DNA of 64,000 nucleotides from positions 124,001 through 188,000 of the forward strand of contig CAWKCG010000050.1 of the NCBI GenBank assembly GCA_963847965.1, written 5' to 3'. A program made the translations under genes and the position numbers. Every line of letters starts with the position of its first letter. Position 1 is the first letter of the stretch. This stretch comes from Palsa-504 sp963847965 (GTDB lineage Bacteria; Actinomycetota; Actinomycetes; Streptosporangiales; Streptosporangiaceae). Positions 1-8,350 of this stretch are shown one piece after another. The notes under the pieces were generated by a model. It was not told the origin of the DNA. It searched no databases and saw only the letters and a list, made by a program, of their open reading frames with translations.

Positions 1-1
1 C

Positions 2-1426
2 GCGAACCCCGCGAACCCCGCGGGCACCGTCCTGGTCCAGCCCAAGCCTCGCCGGCCCTTGCAGCTAGCCCTCATCCTCGTTGCCGCGTTCATGGTCGTC
101 CTTGATTTCAGCATCGTGAACGTCGCCCTACCCTCGATCGAGCGCGAACTTCACATGCCGCCGAACGCGGTGCAGTGGATCGTCACGGGGTACGCCATCT
201 CGTTCGGCGGATTGCTCATCCTCGGCGGCCGGGCCGCCGACCTGCTCGGCAGGCGGCGCATGTTCGTCGCGGGCCTGATCGCGTTCTCGCTGGCCAGCCT
301 GGCGGGCGGCCTGGCGCAGGACCCCGTGCTGCTGATCACCGCCCGCGTCATCCAGGGCGCGGCGGCCGCGATTGTCGCCCCCGCGGCGCTCTCCCTCATC
401 ACCACCGGCTTCCCCGAAGGCGCCGAACGCACTCGCGCCATCGGTCTCTACGGTGCGATCTCCTCGGTCGGCTTCGTCTCCGGCCAGGTCCTCGGCGGCG
501 TGCTGGTCCAGTTCACCAGCTGGCGCGCCGTGTTCCTGGTCAACGTCCCGGTCGGCCTGATCGCCGCCGCCCTGGCTCCGGCCATCCTCGGCGCGGCCAA
601 GACCGCCGGTGCGCCGCGGCAACCGAAGCACCGCCTCGACGTGCGCGGCGCGCTGCTCATCACGACCGCGGTCGCGCTCGTGGTGTTCGCCGTGTCCCAG
701 GGCGTCGTGTCCGGCTGGACCTCGCCTCTGGTCATCGTGGCCGCGGTGGTAGCACCTGTGGCCGTCGCAGCCTTCCTGAAGGCGGAAACCCGCCACCCGC
801 AACCGCTGATCCGCCCGGCCCTGCTGCACCGCAGCGCACTGCGGAACGCGACGACCCTCGCGTTCCTGATGGGTCTCTGGAACGGCGGGGAGATGCTCGT
901 CCTGTCCCTGTACCTGCAGCAGGTGCTGCACGAGTCGCCCCTGTTCACCGGGCTGGTCATCGCCCCGCAAGGCGTCGTCGGCTTCATGATGGGCATGCTC
1001 GGCCCGCGGATGGCGCGCCGCATGGGCATCAGGCGGCTGCTCGTCCTGACCGCCGCCACGGCCGCGGTCGGCTTCGCGGTCCTGACCCAGCTTCCTGCCG
1101 ACGGGTACAGCCCGGTCCTGTTCGTCGTCACGCTGATCGGCTTCGGCACCGCCGGTACCGCGCTCGGTTCGACGGTGCTCGCCAGCCGCGGCATGCCCGA
1201 CTCCGATCAGGGCCTAGTCGGCGGCATGATCAACACCAGCCGCCAGATCGGCGCCGCGGTGGGCGCGGCCCTGCTGCCCGCCGTCGCACTGAGCGTCAGC
1301 GGCGGGATCGGCGTCTCCGGCGACCGCGTCGCGATGTTCACCGCCGCGCTCGCCGCGCTGACCGCCACCGCCGTCGCCTTGCGCGCCGCCCACCCGTTCT
1401 CCGCCCGCGCCCGCACCGCCAGCTAG
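2..1426 (+). CDS. MFS transporter, DHA2 (EmrB/QacA-like) drug:H+ antiporter family, 5' end outside window
   Basis: A multi-pass inner-membrane exporter of the major facilitator superfamily, probably proton-driven drug efflux; the substrate cannot be told. The frame is open to the left edge, so the true start is likely upstream of the window; the first in-window start codon is a TTG at 59. The N-terminal helix has the DHA2-type signature VVLDFSIVNVALPSIE, followed by motif A (GGRAADLLGRRR) in the loop after helix 2 and an arginine-containing helix 4 (ARVIQG). About 14 hydrophobic segments are visible, as expected for DHA2. Its stop codon shares the tetranucleotide CTAG with the stop of the convergent DMT transporter. 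No regulator is adjacent upstream in the window. Family assignment is firm; substrate is unknown. Confidence 0.9.
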   Translation, partial: ANPANPAGTVLVQPKPRRPLQLALILVAAFMVVLDFSIVNVALPSIERELHMPPNAVQWIVTGYAISFGGLLILGGRAADLLGRRRMFVAGLIAFSLASLAGGLAQDPVLLITARVIQGAAAAIVAPAALSLITTGFPEGAERTRAIGLYGAISSVGFVSGQVLGGVLVQFTSWRAVFLVNVPVGLIAAALAPAILGAAKTAGAPRQPKHRLDVRGALLITTAVALVVFAVSQGVVSGWTSPLVIVAAVVAPVAVAAFLKAETRHPQPLIRPALLHRSALRNATTLAFLMGLWNGGEMLVLSLYLQQVLHESPLFTGLVIAPQGVVGFMMGMLGPRMARRMGIRRLLVLTAATAAVGFAVLTQLPADGYSPVLFVVTLIGFGTAGTALGSTVLASRGMPDSDQGLVGGMINTSRQIGAAVGAALLPAVALSVSGGIGVSGDRVAMFTAALAALTATAVALRAAHPFSARARTAS

Positions 1427-2598
1427 CGCCAGGCCACCCCGGCCCGGCCGGCGAGGGTGGCCATGGGCCCCTCGCCGACCATCTCAAATATGCCGAACGA
1501 TCCCTGGTTCCACCTCCGCGCCGCCCCTATCGTCCCGCGGGGGCTCCGTATATCAGGCGGCCGGAAGACATCCGCCATACGCAGCCGAACCACCCCCGCG
1601 GGCACGAGCCCGCCATCGCCAAGACCGTCTCGCGGCCGGCCCCAGTCGCCCGCCGTGACCCCGGCCTTCCGCGTCTCGCTGCCCGGGCGGCCCGCGTCGG
1701 CCCGGCCCTCCGCGCGACCCGCGCCGGCCCCGCCGCCCCTCCGGAACAGCGTGAGCGTGCTCAGCCCGATGCCGGCCAGGATGGCCGCGCCGCCGAGCAG
1801 TAGCCCGGCGCCGGCCGGGTCGCCGAAGAAGGCGGCGCCGGCGACGGCGCCGACCAGCGGCTCGAGGTTGAGGAAGGCCCCCGCGACCTCGGACGACACC
1901 CGGCTCTGCCCGTAGGCGAACAGCGTGAACGGCAGCACCGTGCCGCAGGCGGTCAGCGCCGCGACGGCCAGCACCGGGCCAGGGCTGGCCGGCGTGTGCG
2001 GCACGCCCTCGGTGATCACCGTGAACGCCAGCGCGCCGAACGCGGCCCCGAGGAACTGCACGGCGGTGACCGCGACCGGGTCCCGCCCGGGCAGCAGCCG
2101 GGCCTGACCCACGGTGAAGGTGGTCGAAATCAGCAGGGAGGCCAGCACCAGTGCGTCACCGCGCAGGGTCGCGCCCCCGCCGCCTCCGCCGCTGGTGACC
2201 ACGGCGACGCCGGCCAGCGACAGGGCGAAGCCCGCCCAGGCCGCGGGCCGGGCCACGGTCTTGTGCCACACGGCGGCGATGATCGCGACCAGCACGGGCG
2301 AGGCGCCGATCAGCAGGGCCGCGTGGGTGACGCTGGTCCGCGTGATGCCCATGTTCTGCACGATGACGGACCCGCCGTACCCGATGGCGCCGGAGGCCAG
2401 GATCCTGGGCGTGAAGGCGGCGCGCAGCCCGCGCTTGCCCACCGCCAGCAGGATGGCGGCGGCCAGGCCGAAGCGCGTGGCCGCCAGCCACCCGCCGGGC
2501 AGCCACTCCAGCGCCAGCTTGGACAGCGGGACGGTGGTGCCCCACAGCAGCCCAGCTACGCAGAGGGCCGCCAGGGCGTGACGGCGGTTCGTGTTCAT
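1423..2598 (-). CDS. EamA/DMT-family transporter with long hydrophilic C-terminal tail
   Basis: A ten-helix drug/metabolite transporter of the RhaT/EamA type, probably exporting a small metabolite or amino acid. Two EamA repeats are visible: residues about 10-135 begin with AGLLWGTTVPLSKLALEWLP, and residues about 150-285 include FTVGQARLLPGRDP and a pair of conserved helices ending near residue 287. After the last helix there is a tail of about 100 residues, rich in Gly, Arg and Pro, that is unusual for the family and may result from loss of the original stop. The ATG start at 2598 precedes the first helix directly. The gene is divergent from an AsnC-type regulator 70 bp away, a common arrangement in which the regulator controls the exporter. 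The stop overlaps the MFS stop within CTAG. Confidence 0.87.
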   Translation of the reverse strand: MNTNRRHALAALCVAGLLWGTTVPLSKLALEWLPGGWLAATRFGLAAAILLAVGKRGLRAAFTPRILASGAIGYGGSVIVQNMGITRTSVTHAALLIGASPVLVAIIAAVWHKTVARPAAWAGFALSLAGVAVVTSGGGGGGATLRGDALVLASLLISTTFTVGQARLLPGRDPVAVTAVQFLGAAFGALAFTVITEGVPHTPASPGPVLAVAALTACGTVLPFTLFAYGQSRVSSEVAGAFLNLEPLVGAVAGAAFFGDPAGAGLLLGGAAILAGIGLSTLTLFRRGGGAGAGRAEGRADAGRPGSETRKAGVTAGDWGRPRDGLGDGGLVPAGVVRLRMADVFRPPDIRSPRGTIGAARRWNQGSFGIFEMVGEGPMATLAGRAGVAWR

Positions 2599-2640
2599 GA
2601 ATCCATACTCGCTGGAAAGGGCCCAAAATTCGTCGCTAGG

Positions 2641-2669
2641 GCACTAGAACGATATAATATTTAGCACTA
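2641..2669 (+). promoter_or_regulatory. Candidate promoter for a leaderless AsnC-family mRNA
   Basis: The 70 bp between the divergent DMT and AsnC genes is AT-rich against a GC-rich background. A perfect TATAAT hexamer lies at 2653-2658, only ten bases before the ATG at 2669, so transcription would start at or next to the start codon and leave no Shine-Dalgarno leader. The hexamer sits between two direct copies of GCACTA (2641-2646 and 2664-2669), which could be part of an autoregulatory site. No convincing -35 box is visible. Confidence 0.5.
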
Positions 2670-3136
2670 TGGCAGCTTCACTTGACGATGTTGATATCGC
2701 ACTGCTCACTGCGCTGCAGGAGGACGCGGACCGCACCAACGTCGAGCTCTCCCGCCTCGTCGGCCTGTCCCCGGCGGCGACGCTGCACCGGGTCCGCCGG
2801 CTCAAGGAGTCTGGCGTCATCCGGGTGATCGCCGCGCAGCTCGACCCGGTCGCCGTCGGCTTCCCGCTGCAGCTCTACGTGACGGCCACCCTGGCGCGGC
2901 ACGACCCGCGCTCCAGCCGCATCTTCGACGACCAGATCTGGGCGCTGCCGCAGATCATCGCGGCCAACAACGTCGCGGGCGAGACCGATTACCTCCTCAC
3001 GGTCGTCGCCCGCGACGTCGCCGAGCTCCAGCAGGTGCTCGCCAGCCTGGCTACCCGCGGTGGCCAGCGGCTCGTGACCTACCTGCGCCTGGCCGAGGTC
3101 AAGCCCCCGTCCAGGCTGCCGCTGGGCCTCATCTAG
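2669..3136 (+). CDS. Lrp/AsnC-family transcriptional regulator
   Basis: A 155-residue feast/famine regulator. Residues about 5-50 form the AsnC-type helix-turn-helix (LSRLVGLSPAATLHRVRRLK, ending with the usual GVI wing), and residues about 65-145 form the RAM/ligand-binding alpha-beta sandwich, with the typical ETDYLLTVVARDVAELQQ stretch. Such proteins form octamers and respond to amino acids or related metabolites. The divergent EamA transporter is the obvious candidate target. The start is the ATG at 2669, placed just behind a TATAAT box, so the mRNA is probably leaderless. Length and domain order are normal. Confidence in the family is high; the ligand is unknown. Confidence 0.93.
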   Translation: MAASLDDVDIALLTALQEDADRTNVELSRLVGLSPAATLHRVRRLKESGVIRVIAAQLDPVAVGFPLQLYVTATLARHDPRSSRIFDDQIWALPQIIAANNVAGETDYLLTVVARDVAELQQVLASLATRGGQRLVTYLRLAEVKPPSRLPLGLI

Positions 3137-3260
3137 CGCTCCACCCGGCGGAACGCCAGCCACAGGCCCGCTCCGGCAGCCTGGCCGCGCCAGTCGTGCT
3201 GCACCTGGCGGCCAACTGCACGGCGCCGCTGGCCAGCGCCCTGGCCAGGAGGCTCGACCG

Positions 3261-4016
3261 CTAACCGGCCGCGGACCCCACCAGGTCCCGCCCGTAACGC
3301 CGGACGAACGCGCGCAAGATCGCGGGCGGGTGCTGGACGTCGCTGCGCCAGGCCAGCGCCTTCAGCTCGTCGGCCTGGTCCGGGTGGAAGTAGCCGACGT
3401 GCTTGTACACGTCGATCCTGGTGCACATGCCGACCGCGTCCATCTCGGGGTGGAACTGAGTGGCGTACACGTTGGAGCCGACCCGGAACATCTGCACCGG
3501 GCAGGTGGGAGCGCTAGCCAGCAGGACGGCGTGCCCTGGCAGCTCGCTGACCGCCTCCTTGTGCCCGGTGAACGCGTCGAACGCGTCCGGCAGGTCCCGC
3601 AGTAGCGGGTCCTGCCGCCCCTGCTCGGTCAGGGTGACCCGGACGCACCCGGTCGGCTCGCCGTAATCCCGGCCGATCACCGCGCCCTGGTGGCTGCCGA
3701 GCGCGCCGACGCCGTAGCAGGCCCCGAGGAACGGGAAGTCGGCTCCGACCACCGCGTCAAGCATCCGGCTCAGGTCCGCCTCGACCCGCCGCTGCACCGG
3801 CGATTTCTTCTCGTCCGGGTCGCTGTAGTTGAACGGCCCGCCGCCGACCCAGATCCCCGACCATTCCCCCAGGTCGAGGTCCCCCAATGCCTGCTGCTCC
3901 AGCCGGAACCGGCGCAGTTCGCCTTCCTCGAGCCCGCCCAGGTTCAGGAACGACTCGTACTCGTTATCGGCCGCGGCGTCGTCCGCGCGGATGGACAGCA
4001 GCAAGATCGGTTCCAC
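3261..4016 (-). CDS. Class I glutamine amidotransferase-like protein (GATase1)
   Basis: A 251-residue stand-alone protein of the GATase1/gamma-glutamyl hydrolase fold. The nucleophile elbow FLGACYGVGALG carries Cys100, and the rest of the triad is QFHPEMD with His189 and Glu191, so the catalytic machinery is complete. The GGGPFNYSD loop near residue 58 matches GMP-synthase-like amidotransferases. Homologues of this type hydrolyse glutamine or gamma-glutamyl compounds; no synthetase partner is next to it, so the acceptor substrate is unknown. It lies alone, convergent with the AsnC gene and divergent from ribokinase. Start is the ATG at 4016. Confidence 0.87.
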   Translation of the reverse strand: MEPILLLSIRADDAAADNEYESFLNLGGLEEGELRRFRLEQQALGDLDLGEWSGIWVGGGPFNYSDPDEKKSPVQRRVEADLSRMLDAVVGADFPFLGACYGVGALGSHQGAVIGRDYGEPTGCVRVTLTEQGRQDPLLRDLPDAFDAFTGHKEAVSELPGHAVLLASAPTCPVQMFRVGSNVYATQFHPEMDAVGMCTRIDVYKHVGYFHPDQADELKALAWRSDVQHPPAILRAFVRRYGRDLVGSAAG

Positions 4017-4165
4017 CCGATCACCTTAGTGAGCGCCAGGTCGTGACGCAGCAGGAGTGAGTCACGATTCAGGCACTCCTCGCACCGGGCGCCGGCACCT
4101 GCCGCCCCGCTGCTAGAGCTCCCCGCTGGGCAGACAACCTTCCTGGCCCGCGCTACGGTGCGGGA

Positions 4166-5122
4166 GTGACCAAACGACCTCGCGTCACCGTCGTGGGCAG
4201 CCTGAACATGGACATCTCCGTGACCGTGCCCAGCCTGCCGGGCCCCGGCATGACGGTGCTCGGCTCGGCGGCCCGTTTTTCCCCGGGCGGTAAGGGCGGG
4301 AACCAGGCGGTCGCGGCGGCCCGGCTCGGGGCCGAAGTCCGGATGGTCGGCTGCGTCGGCGGTGACGCCTTCGGCCGTCAGCTACTCGCCGACCTGGAAG
4401 CCGAACACGTAGGCACCGACCACGTGCGGGTCATCCAGGGGACCCCGACGGGCCTGGCCATGATCGCGGTGGACCAGGCGGGTGAGAACCTCATCATCGT
4501 CGCCCCCGGCGCCAACCATGAGGTTGGCCCCGACGGCATTGGGTCGTCCCTATCCAGCCCGGGCGACGTCCTGGTGATCAGCGCCGAGATTCCCGTCCCG
4601 ACGATCAGGTCGGCGCTCGCCCACCCGCAACCGGTCCTGCGCATCCTGAACCTCGCGCCCGTCCCGCCCGACGCCGCCGCCCTCGTCGTCGACTACGCCG
4701 ACCGGCTGGACTGGCTGGTCGTCAACGAAACCGAGGCGGCCGCGCTCCTCGGCCAGCCCCCAGTCGCCGCCGCCGAAGCCGCCGCGGCCCTCCTGACCAC
4801 CGGCGCCCGCTACGTCGTGGTCACCGCGGGCGCGCACGGCGCCGCGCTCGCAGGCCCGGATGGCACCGACACCATCGAAGGCTTCCACGTCCAGGCCGTC
4901 GACACCGTAGGGGCGGGCGACACCTTCGTCGGAGCCCTCGCGGTCGCCCTGTCTGTCGGCGTCTCGGCCCCCGACGCCGTGCGCGCCGCCGCCGCGGCGG
5001 GCGCGGCCGCGGTCACCCGCCCAGGGGCCCAGACAGCCATGCCGAACCCCCGCGACATACTCGCCGTCACCGGCCTAAACTGGCCCATAGCCGACCGGTC
5101 GGCGTATACCTCAGACAGGTGA
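4166..5122 (+). CDS. rbsK: Ribokinase (PfkB family)
   Basis: A 318-residue cytoplasmic sugar kinase that would phosphorylate D-ribose to ribose 5-phosphate with ATP. The PfkB signature 1 appears as FSPGGKGGNQAVAAARLG (about residues 38-55), with the two glycines and the asparagine that contact the sugar. Signature 2 is VDTVGAGDTFVGALA (about residues 244-258), containing the catalytic Asp and the anion hole. The start is GTG at 4166. No ribose transporter or rbsD lies next to it, so it may serve nucleoside or general pentose salvage. Family is certain; ribose over another pentose or nucleoside is inferred from the signature. Confidence 0.9.
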   Translation: MTKRPRVTVVGSLNMDISVTVPSLPGPGMTVLGSAARFSPGGKGGNQAVAAARLGAEVRMVGCVGGDAFGRQLLADLEAEHVGTDHVRVIQGTPTGLAMIAVDQAGENLIIVAPGANHEVGPDGIGSSLSSPGDVLVISAEIPVPTIRSALAHPQPVLRILNLAPVPPDAAALVVDYADRLDWLVVNETEAAALLGQPPVAAAEAAAALLTTGARYVVVTAGAHGAALAGPDGTDTIEGFHVQAVDTVGAGDTFVGALAVALSVGVSAPDAVRAAAAAGAAAVTRPGAQTAMPNPRDILAVTGLNWPIADRSAYTSDR

Positions 5123-5159
5123 ACGAGAGGTAACATTCTCCGGTGGAGAAAGTGAACTT

Positions 5160-6812
5160 ATGACGGATGACCTCCGGGAATTCGAGCTGGACGGGGGGCA
5201 CGGGGAAGCGCCAGCCGAAGTCGGAGCCAGGACGCCAGGTCTCCACCACGACAGCGAGTCAATCCGGGCCGCTCTTGACCCGCTCGCGCAGGCGTTCGGC
5301 ATCGCCAGCGAACGCGGTGCCCCCGGCACCGGCACGCGCCGCCGGACCTGGCTGGACACCTTCGACTGGCGGCTGGCCCGGGCCGGGCTCGCGCTGACCT
5401 ACGAGTACGCCGGGCGGGGCAGCCGCCTGCTGCTGACCGCCAGGGACGGCACGCCCGAGGCCGAGCAGCCCGCCGCGGGCTGGCCGCCCAGGCGCCCCCA
5501 CCTGGCGGAGGATCTTCCCCCAGGTCCGGTCAGGGACCGGATCCTCATGCTGGCCAGCCCGAGAGCCCTGCTCCCGGTCGTCACGACGTCCACCACGGTC
5601 ACCGTCAAGCGACTGACCAACCCGGACGGCAAGACCGTAGCCAGGCTGATCGTGGCCTCCTCGAGCCTCGCCCAGCCGGGCGCGAGCCCCAGAACCCGCG
5701 AACTGCCCACCCACCTCACCATCGCCGAAGTCCGCGGCTACCCCGGCCAGGCCCGCCGCGCCGCCCGCCTGCTGGCCGACGCCCCCGGCGTCGTCCCGGC
5801 CACCACAACCCTCCTGGCCGAGGCCCTGATCGCGCTGGGCCGCCGCCCCGCCGACTACACCAACAGCGTGGACGCGGAGGTCACCGCCCAGATGCCCGCG
5901 CCCGTCGCGGTCGCCACCGTGCTGCTGCGCCTGCTGGACACCCTGGAGCAGAACGTCAACGGCGTCCTCCGCGACATCGACACCGAGTTCCTGCACGACC
6001 TGCGGGTTTCCGCCCGCCGCACGCGTTCCGCGCTCAAGCTGCTCGGCGACGTCCTGCCCGGCGACCTCGCCGCCCAGTTCGGCCCCGAGTTCAAGTGGCT
6101 CGGCGACCTGACCACGCCAACCCGCGACCTCGACGTCCAGCTGCTCGGCTTCCCCGCGATGGCCGAACACCTCCTCGCCGCCTCCCCCGAAGACCTCGAG
6201 CCGTTCCGCGCCTTCCTGGCCAGGCGCCGCGCGCGCGAATTCCGCCTGCTGACCACCGCGATGCGCTCGCCGAGGTTCCGCACCCTGACCGATCACTGGC
6301 GCAAGGCGCTGGTCGAGGTCCGCGACGACGCCGGTCCCCGCCGGCGCCGGGGACCCACCGCCGCCGACCTGGCCGTCACCAGGACCGCCCGCGTGTTCCG
6401 CAAGGTGACCGCGGAAGGCGGCCAGATCACCGCGGCCTCGGCCCCGGAGTCCCTGCACGACCTGCGCAAGCGCTGCAAGGAGCTGCGGTACCTGCTGGAG
6501 TTCTTCGCCCCGCTCCACGACCCGGCCGCGTACAAGAAGGTCGTCGGCGACCTGAAGCGGCTGCAGGACTGCCTGGGCGAGTTCCAGGACAGCCAGGTCC
6601 AGCGGGAGGAAATTCACGCCCTGGCCGACGCGATGCTGGCCGACCGCGCGGCGCCCGCCGCTACGCTGCTGGCCATGGGAGAAATCGCCGCAAAGCTGGC
6701 CGTCAGTCAGGCCGAGGCCCGCGCCGAGTTCAGCCACCGTTTCGCCGCCTTCGCGGGCCCCGAAGGCCAGCACCGGGTCCGCGTCCTCCTCAAACAGGCC
6801 GACGCGCAATGA
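5160..6812 (+). CDS. CYTH-CHAD domain protein, likely polyphosphate-binding
   Basis: A 550-residue two-domain protein. Residues about 35-210 form a diverged CYTH (triphosphate tunnel) domain, and residues about 235-545 form the CHAD domain. CHAD repeats are seen as LHDLRVSARRTRSALKLL near residue 280 and LHDLRKRCKELRYLLEFF near residue 430; the basic and histidine residues of such helices bind polyphosphate in characterised CHAD proteins. The start ATG at 5160 follows a purine-rich stretch. The gene is translationally coupled by an ATGA overlap to a ParA-type ATPase, suggesting a shared task such as placing polyphosphate granules. Whether the CYTH part is catalytic is not clear: its EXEXK motif is not evident. 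Confidence 0.85.
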   Translation: MTDDLREFELDGGHGEAPAEVGARTPGLHHDSESIRAALDPLAQAFGIASERGAPGTGTRRRTWLDTFDWRLARAGLALTYEYAGRGSRLLLTARDGTPEAEQPAAGWPPRRPHLAEDLPPGPVRDRILMLASPRALLPVVTTSTTVTVKRLTNPDGKTVARLIVASSSLAQPGASPRTRELPTHLTIAEVRGYPGQARRAARLLADAPGVVPATTTLLAEALIALGRRPADYTNSVDAEVTAQMPAPVAVATVLLRLLDTLEQNVNGVLRDIDTEFLHDLRVSARRTRSALKLLGDVLPGDLAAQFGPEFKWLGDLTTPTRDLDVQLLGFPAMAEHLLAASPEDLEPFRAFLARRRAREFRLLTTAMRSPRFRTLTDHWRKALVEVRDDAGPRRRRGPTAADLAVTRTARVFRKVTAEGGQITAASAPESLHDLRKRCKELRYLLEFFAPLHDPAAYKKVVGDLKRLQDCLGEFQDSQVQREEIHALADAMLADRAAPAATLLAMGEIAAKLAVSQAEARAEFSHRFAAFAGPEGQHRVRVLLKQADAQ

Positions 6813-7603
6813 AGATCTACGCCACCTACAACATCAAGGGCGGCGTCGGCAAGACGACCGCCGCGGTCAACCTCGCCTACCTGTCCGCCGCCGACGGCCA
6901 GCGCACCCTGCTCTGGGACCTGGACCCGCAGGGCGCGGCCAGCTTCCTGTTCCGGATCAAGCCCCGGGTCAAGGGCGGCGGCAAGGCGCTCATCCGCGGC
7001 ACGAAGGCGCTGGACGACGCGATCAAGGCCACCGACTTCGACGGCCTGGACCTGCTCCCCGCCGATTTCACCTACCGCAACATGGACCTGCTCCTGGGCG
7101 GCGCCGACGGCAAGACCACCCGCAGGATCGCCCAGCTGCTCAGGCCGCTCGCCGCCGAGTACGACCACGTGTTCCTCGACTGCCCGCCGAGCATCTCCCT
7201 GGTGTCGGAAAACGTCATGCACGCCGCCGACGTCCTGCTCGTGCCGCTGATCCCGACCACGTTGTCGCTGCGCACGCTCGACCAGCTCACCGGGTTCGTG
7301 GCGGAGTTCAACGGCCGGCGCCCCGAGGTGCGCGCGTTTTTCTCCATGGTGGATAGGCGCAAGAAGCTGCACAGGGAAATAATTCAAGATCTTTCGGCCG
7401 AACGAGCGGTGGTGGCACCCACGGTCATCCCCGCCCTGTCCGTGATCGAGCGGATGTCCGTGGAGCGTGCCCCGGTTACCGCGTTCGCCCCGCGCACCCA
7501 GGCCGCCCGCGCCTACCGGGAATTGTGGGCCGAGCTCACCGCCCCCATGCCCGCCCAGCAACGCCCGGCGGTCTTATCCCACCGCCCGGTCCCTGCCCGC
7601 TAG
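6809..7603 (+). CDS. ParA/MinD-family ATPase
   Basis: A 264-residue P-loop ATPase with the deviant Walker A KGGVGKTT at residues 10-17, a switch I-like DLDPQGAAS motif, and Walker B VFLDCPPS. It is the size of small orphan ParA proteins that position cellular cargo on the nucleoid. There is no ParB gene and no parS-like palindrome beside it, so it is unlikely to be a chromosome or plasmid partition gene. The ATG overlaps the stop of the CHAD gene by four bases, so the two are made together and probably work on the same object. Its stop shares a CTAG with the stop of the convergent VOC-fusion gene. Confidence 0.9.
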   Translation: MKIYATYNIKGGVGKTTAAVNLAYLSAADGQRTLLWDLDPQGAASFLFRIKPRVKGGGKALIRGTKALDDAIKATDFDGLDLLPADFTYRNMDLLLGGADGKTTRRIAQLLRPLAAEYDHVFLDCPPSISLVSENVMHAADVLLVPLIPTTLSLRTLDQLTGFVAEFNGRRPEVRAFFSMVDRRKKLHREIIQDLSAERAVVAPTVIPALSVIERMSVERAPVTAFAPRTQAARAYRELWAELTAPMPAQQRPAVLSHRPVPAR

Positions 7604-8313
7604 CCTGCGGGGTCCCTGCCCTCCCAGGTGGTGATGCACGCCTCGTTGCCCTCCGCGTCGGCCAGCACCCAGAACGCCGGTGCCTCCGCGTCGTAGGTCA
7701 GCGTGCCGCCCGCCGCCAGCGTGGCCAGGATGCGCGATTCCGCCTCGTCGTGCGGCACGGAGACGTCCAGGTGGATCCGGTTGCGCTGCGGCCGTGGCGC
7801 GTCCATCTGCTGGAACCAGATCGCCGGCCCCTGCCCGAGCGGGTCCACCAGCGCGCCCGTCGGGCCCGAGCCGCCGTGTTCGTAGGCGTAGCCGAGCACC
7901 GCCTTCCAGAACGGCCTGATCGCGGCGGCGTCCAGCGCGTCGATCGCGATCTCGAGCACCTGGACGGAGCGCGACCCACCGTCCCCGACTCCGCTGCGAG
8001 TCGTCAGCCTGAACTCCTCCGCCTCGGCCGAGATCCGCCGCGCCAGCTCAACGTCGTCCGAGGTAACCCAGGCCACCTCCGGCGTCTGCAGGGACAGCAG
8101 GACCCGGTCGGATCGCACGTCCATCCGCAGGTGCCCCTCCACGCCCGGCACGGCCGCCGCCCGCCCGGCCATGTCGGCCGCCAGCGGGAGCGACCCCGTC
8201 ACGACCTCCGTCCGGAACTCGCCCAGCACGTACCGCCACCCAAGGCCGGTCACGGCCTCGGATGCCTCCCGCCGGCTCAGCTTCCTGCCCGCGTCATACC
8301 TGGCTTCACCCAT
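7600..8313 (-). CDS. Pterin-4a-carbinolamine dehydratase-like / VOC (glyoxalase) fusion protein
   Basis: A 237-residue protein of two fused domains. Residues about 12-100 follow the pterin-carbinolamine dehydratase (PhhB/DCoH) pattern, with the conserved GWRYVLGEF start and a late TSDDVELARRISAEAEEF helix, but the usual His-His-Pro catalytic centre is replaced by a GVEGHLRMD stretch. Residues about 115-232 are a glyoxalase-like VOC domain with a conserved NRIHLDVSVPHDEAE strand-helix. Actinobacterial genomes contain related fusions annotated as VOC proteins. With the dehydratase histidines mostly lost, the N-terminal part is more likely structural or ligand-binding. The gene is single and convergent with parA. 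Confidence 0.75.
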   Translation of the reverse strand: MGEARYDAGRKLSRREASEAVTGLGWRYVLGEFRTEVVTGSLPLAADMAGRAAAVPGVEGHLRMDVRSDRVLLSLQTPEVAWVTSDDVELARRISAEAEEFRLTTRSGVGDGGSRSVQVLEIAIDALDAAAIRPFWKAVLGYAYEHGGSGPTGALVDPLGQGPAIWFQQMDAPRPQRNRIHLDVSVPHDEAESRILATLAAGGTLTYDAEAPAFWVLADAEGNEACITTWEGRDPAG

Positions 8314-8350
8314 GCGCCCATAGTGCCAGGCCGCGCCGGGCCACCCGCCG

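Noticed and set aside
175..1803. A 542-codon plus-strand frame overlapping the MFS transporter
   Set aside because: An Arg/Pro-rich out-of-frame shadow of a gene with clear MFS motifs.
5259..6809. A 516-codon open frame antisense to the CYTH-CHAD gene
   Set aside because: Gly/Ala/Arg-rich shadow frame; the plus-strand CHAD helices are clearly conserved.
6809..7603. ParA as evidence for a plasmid or chromosome partition locus
   Set aside because: No parB gene and no parS-like palindrome adjacent; it is coupled to a CHAD gene instead.
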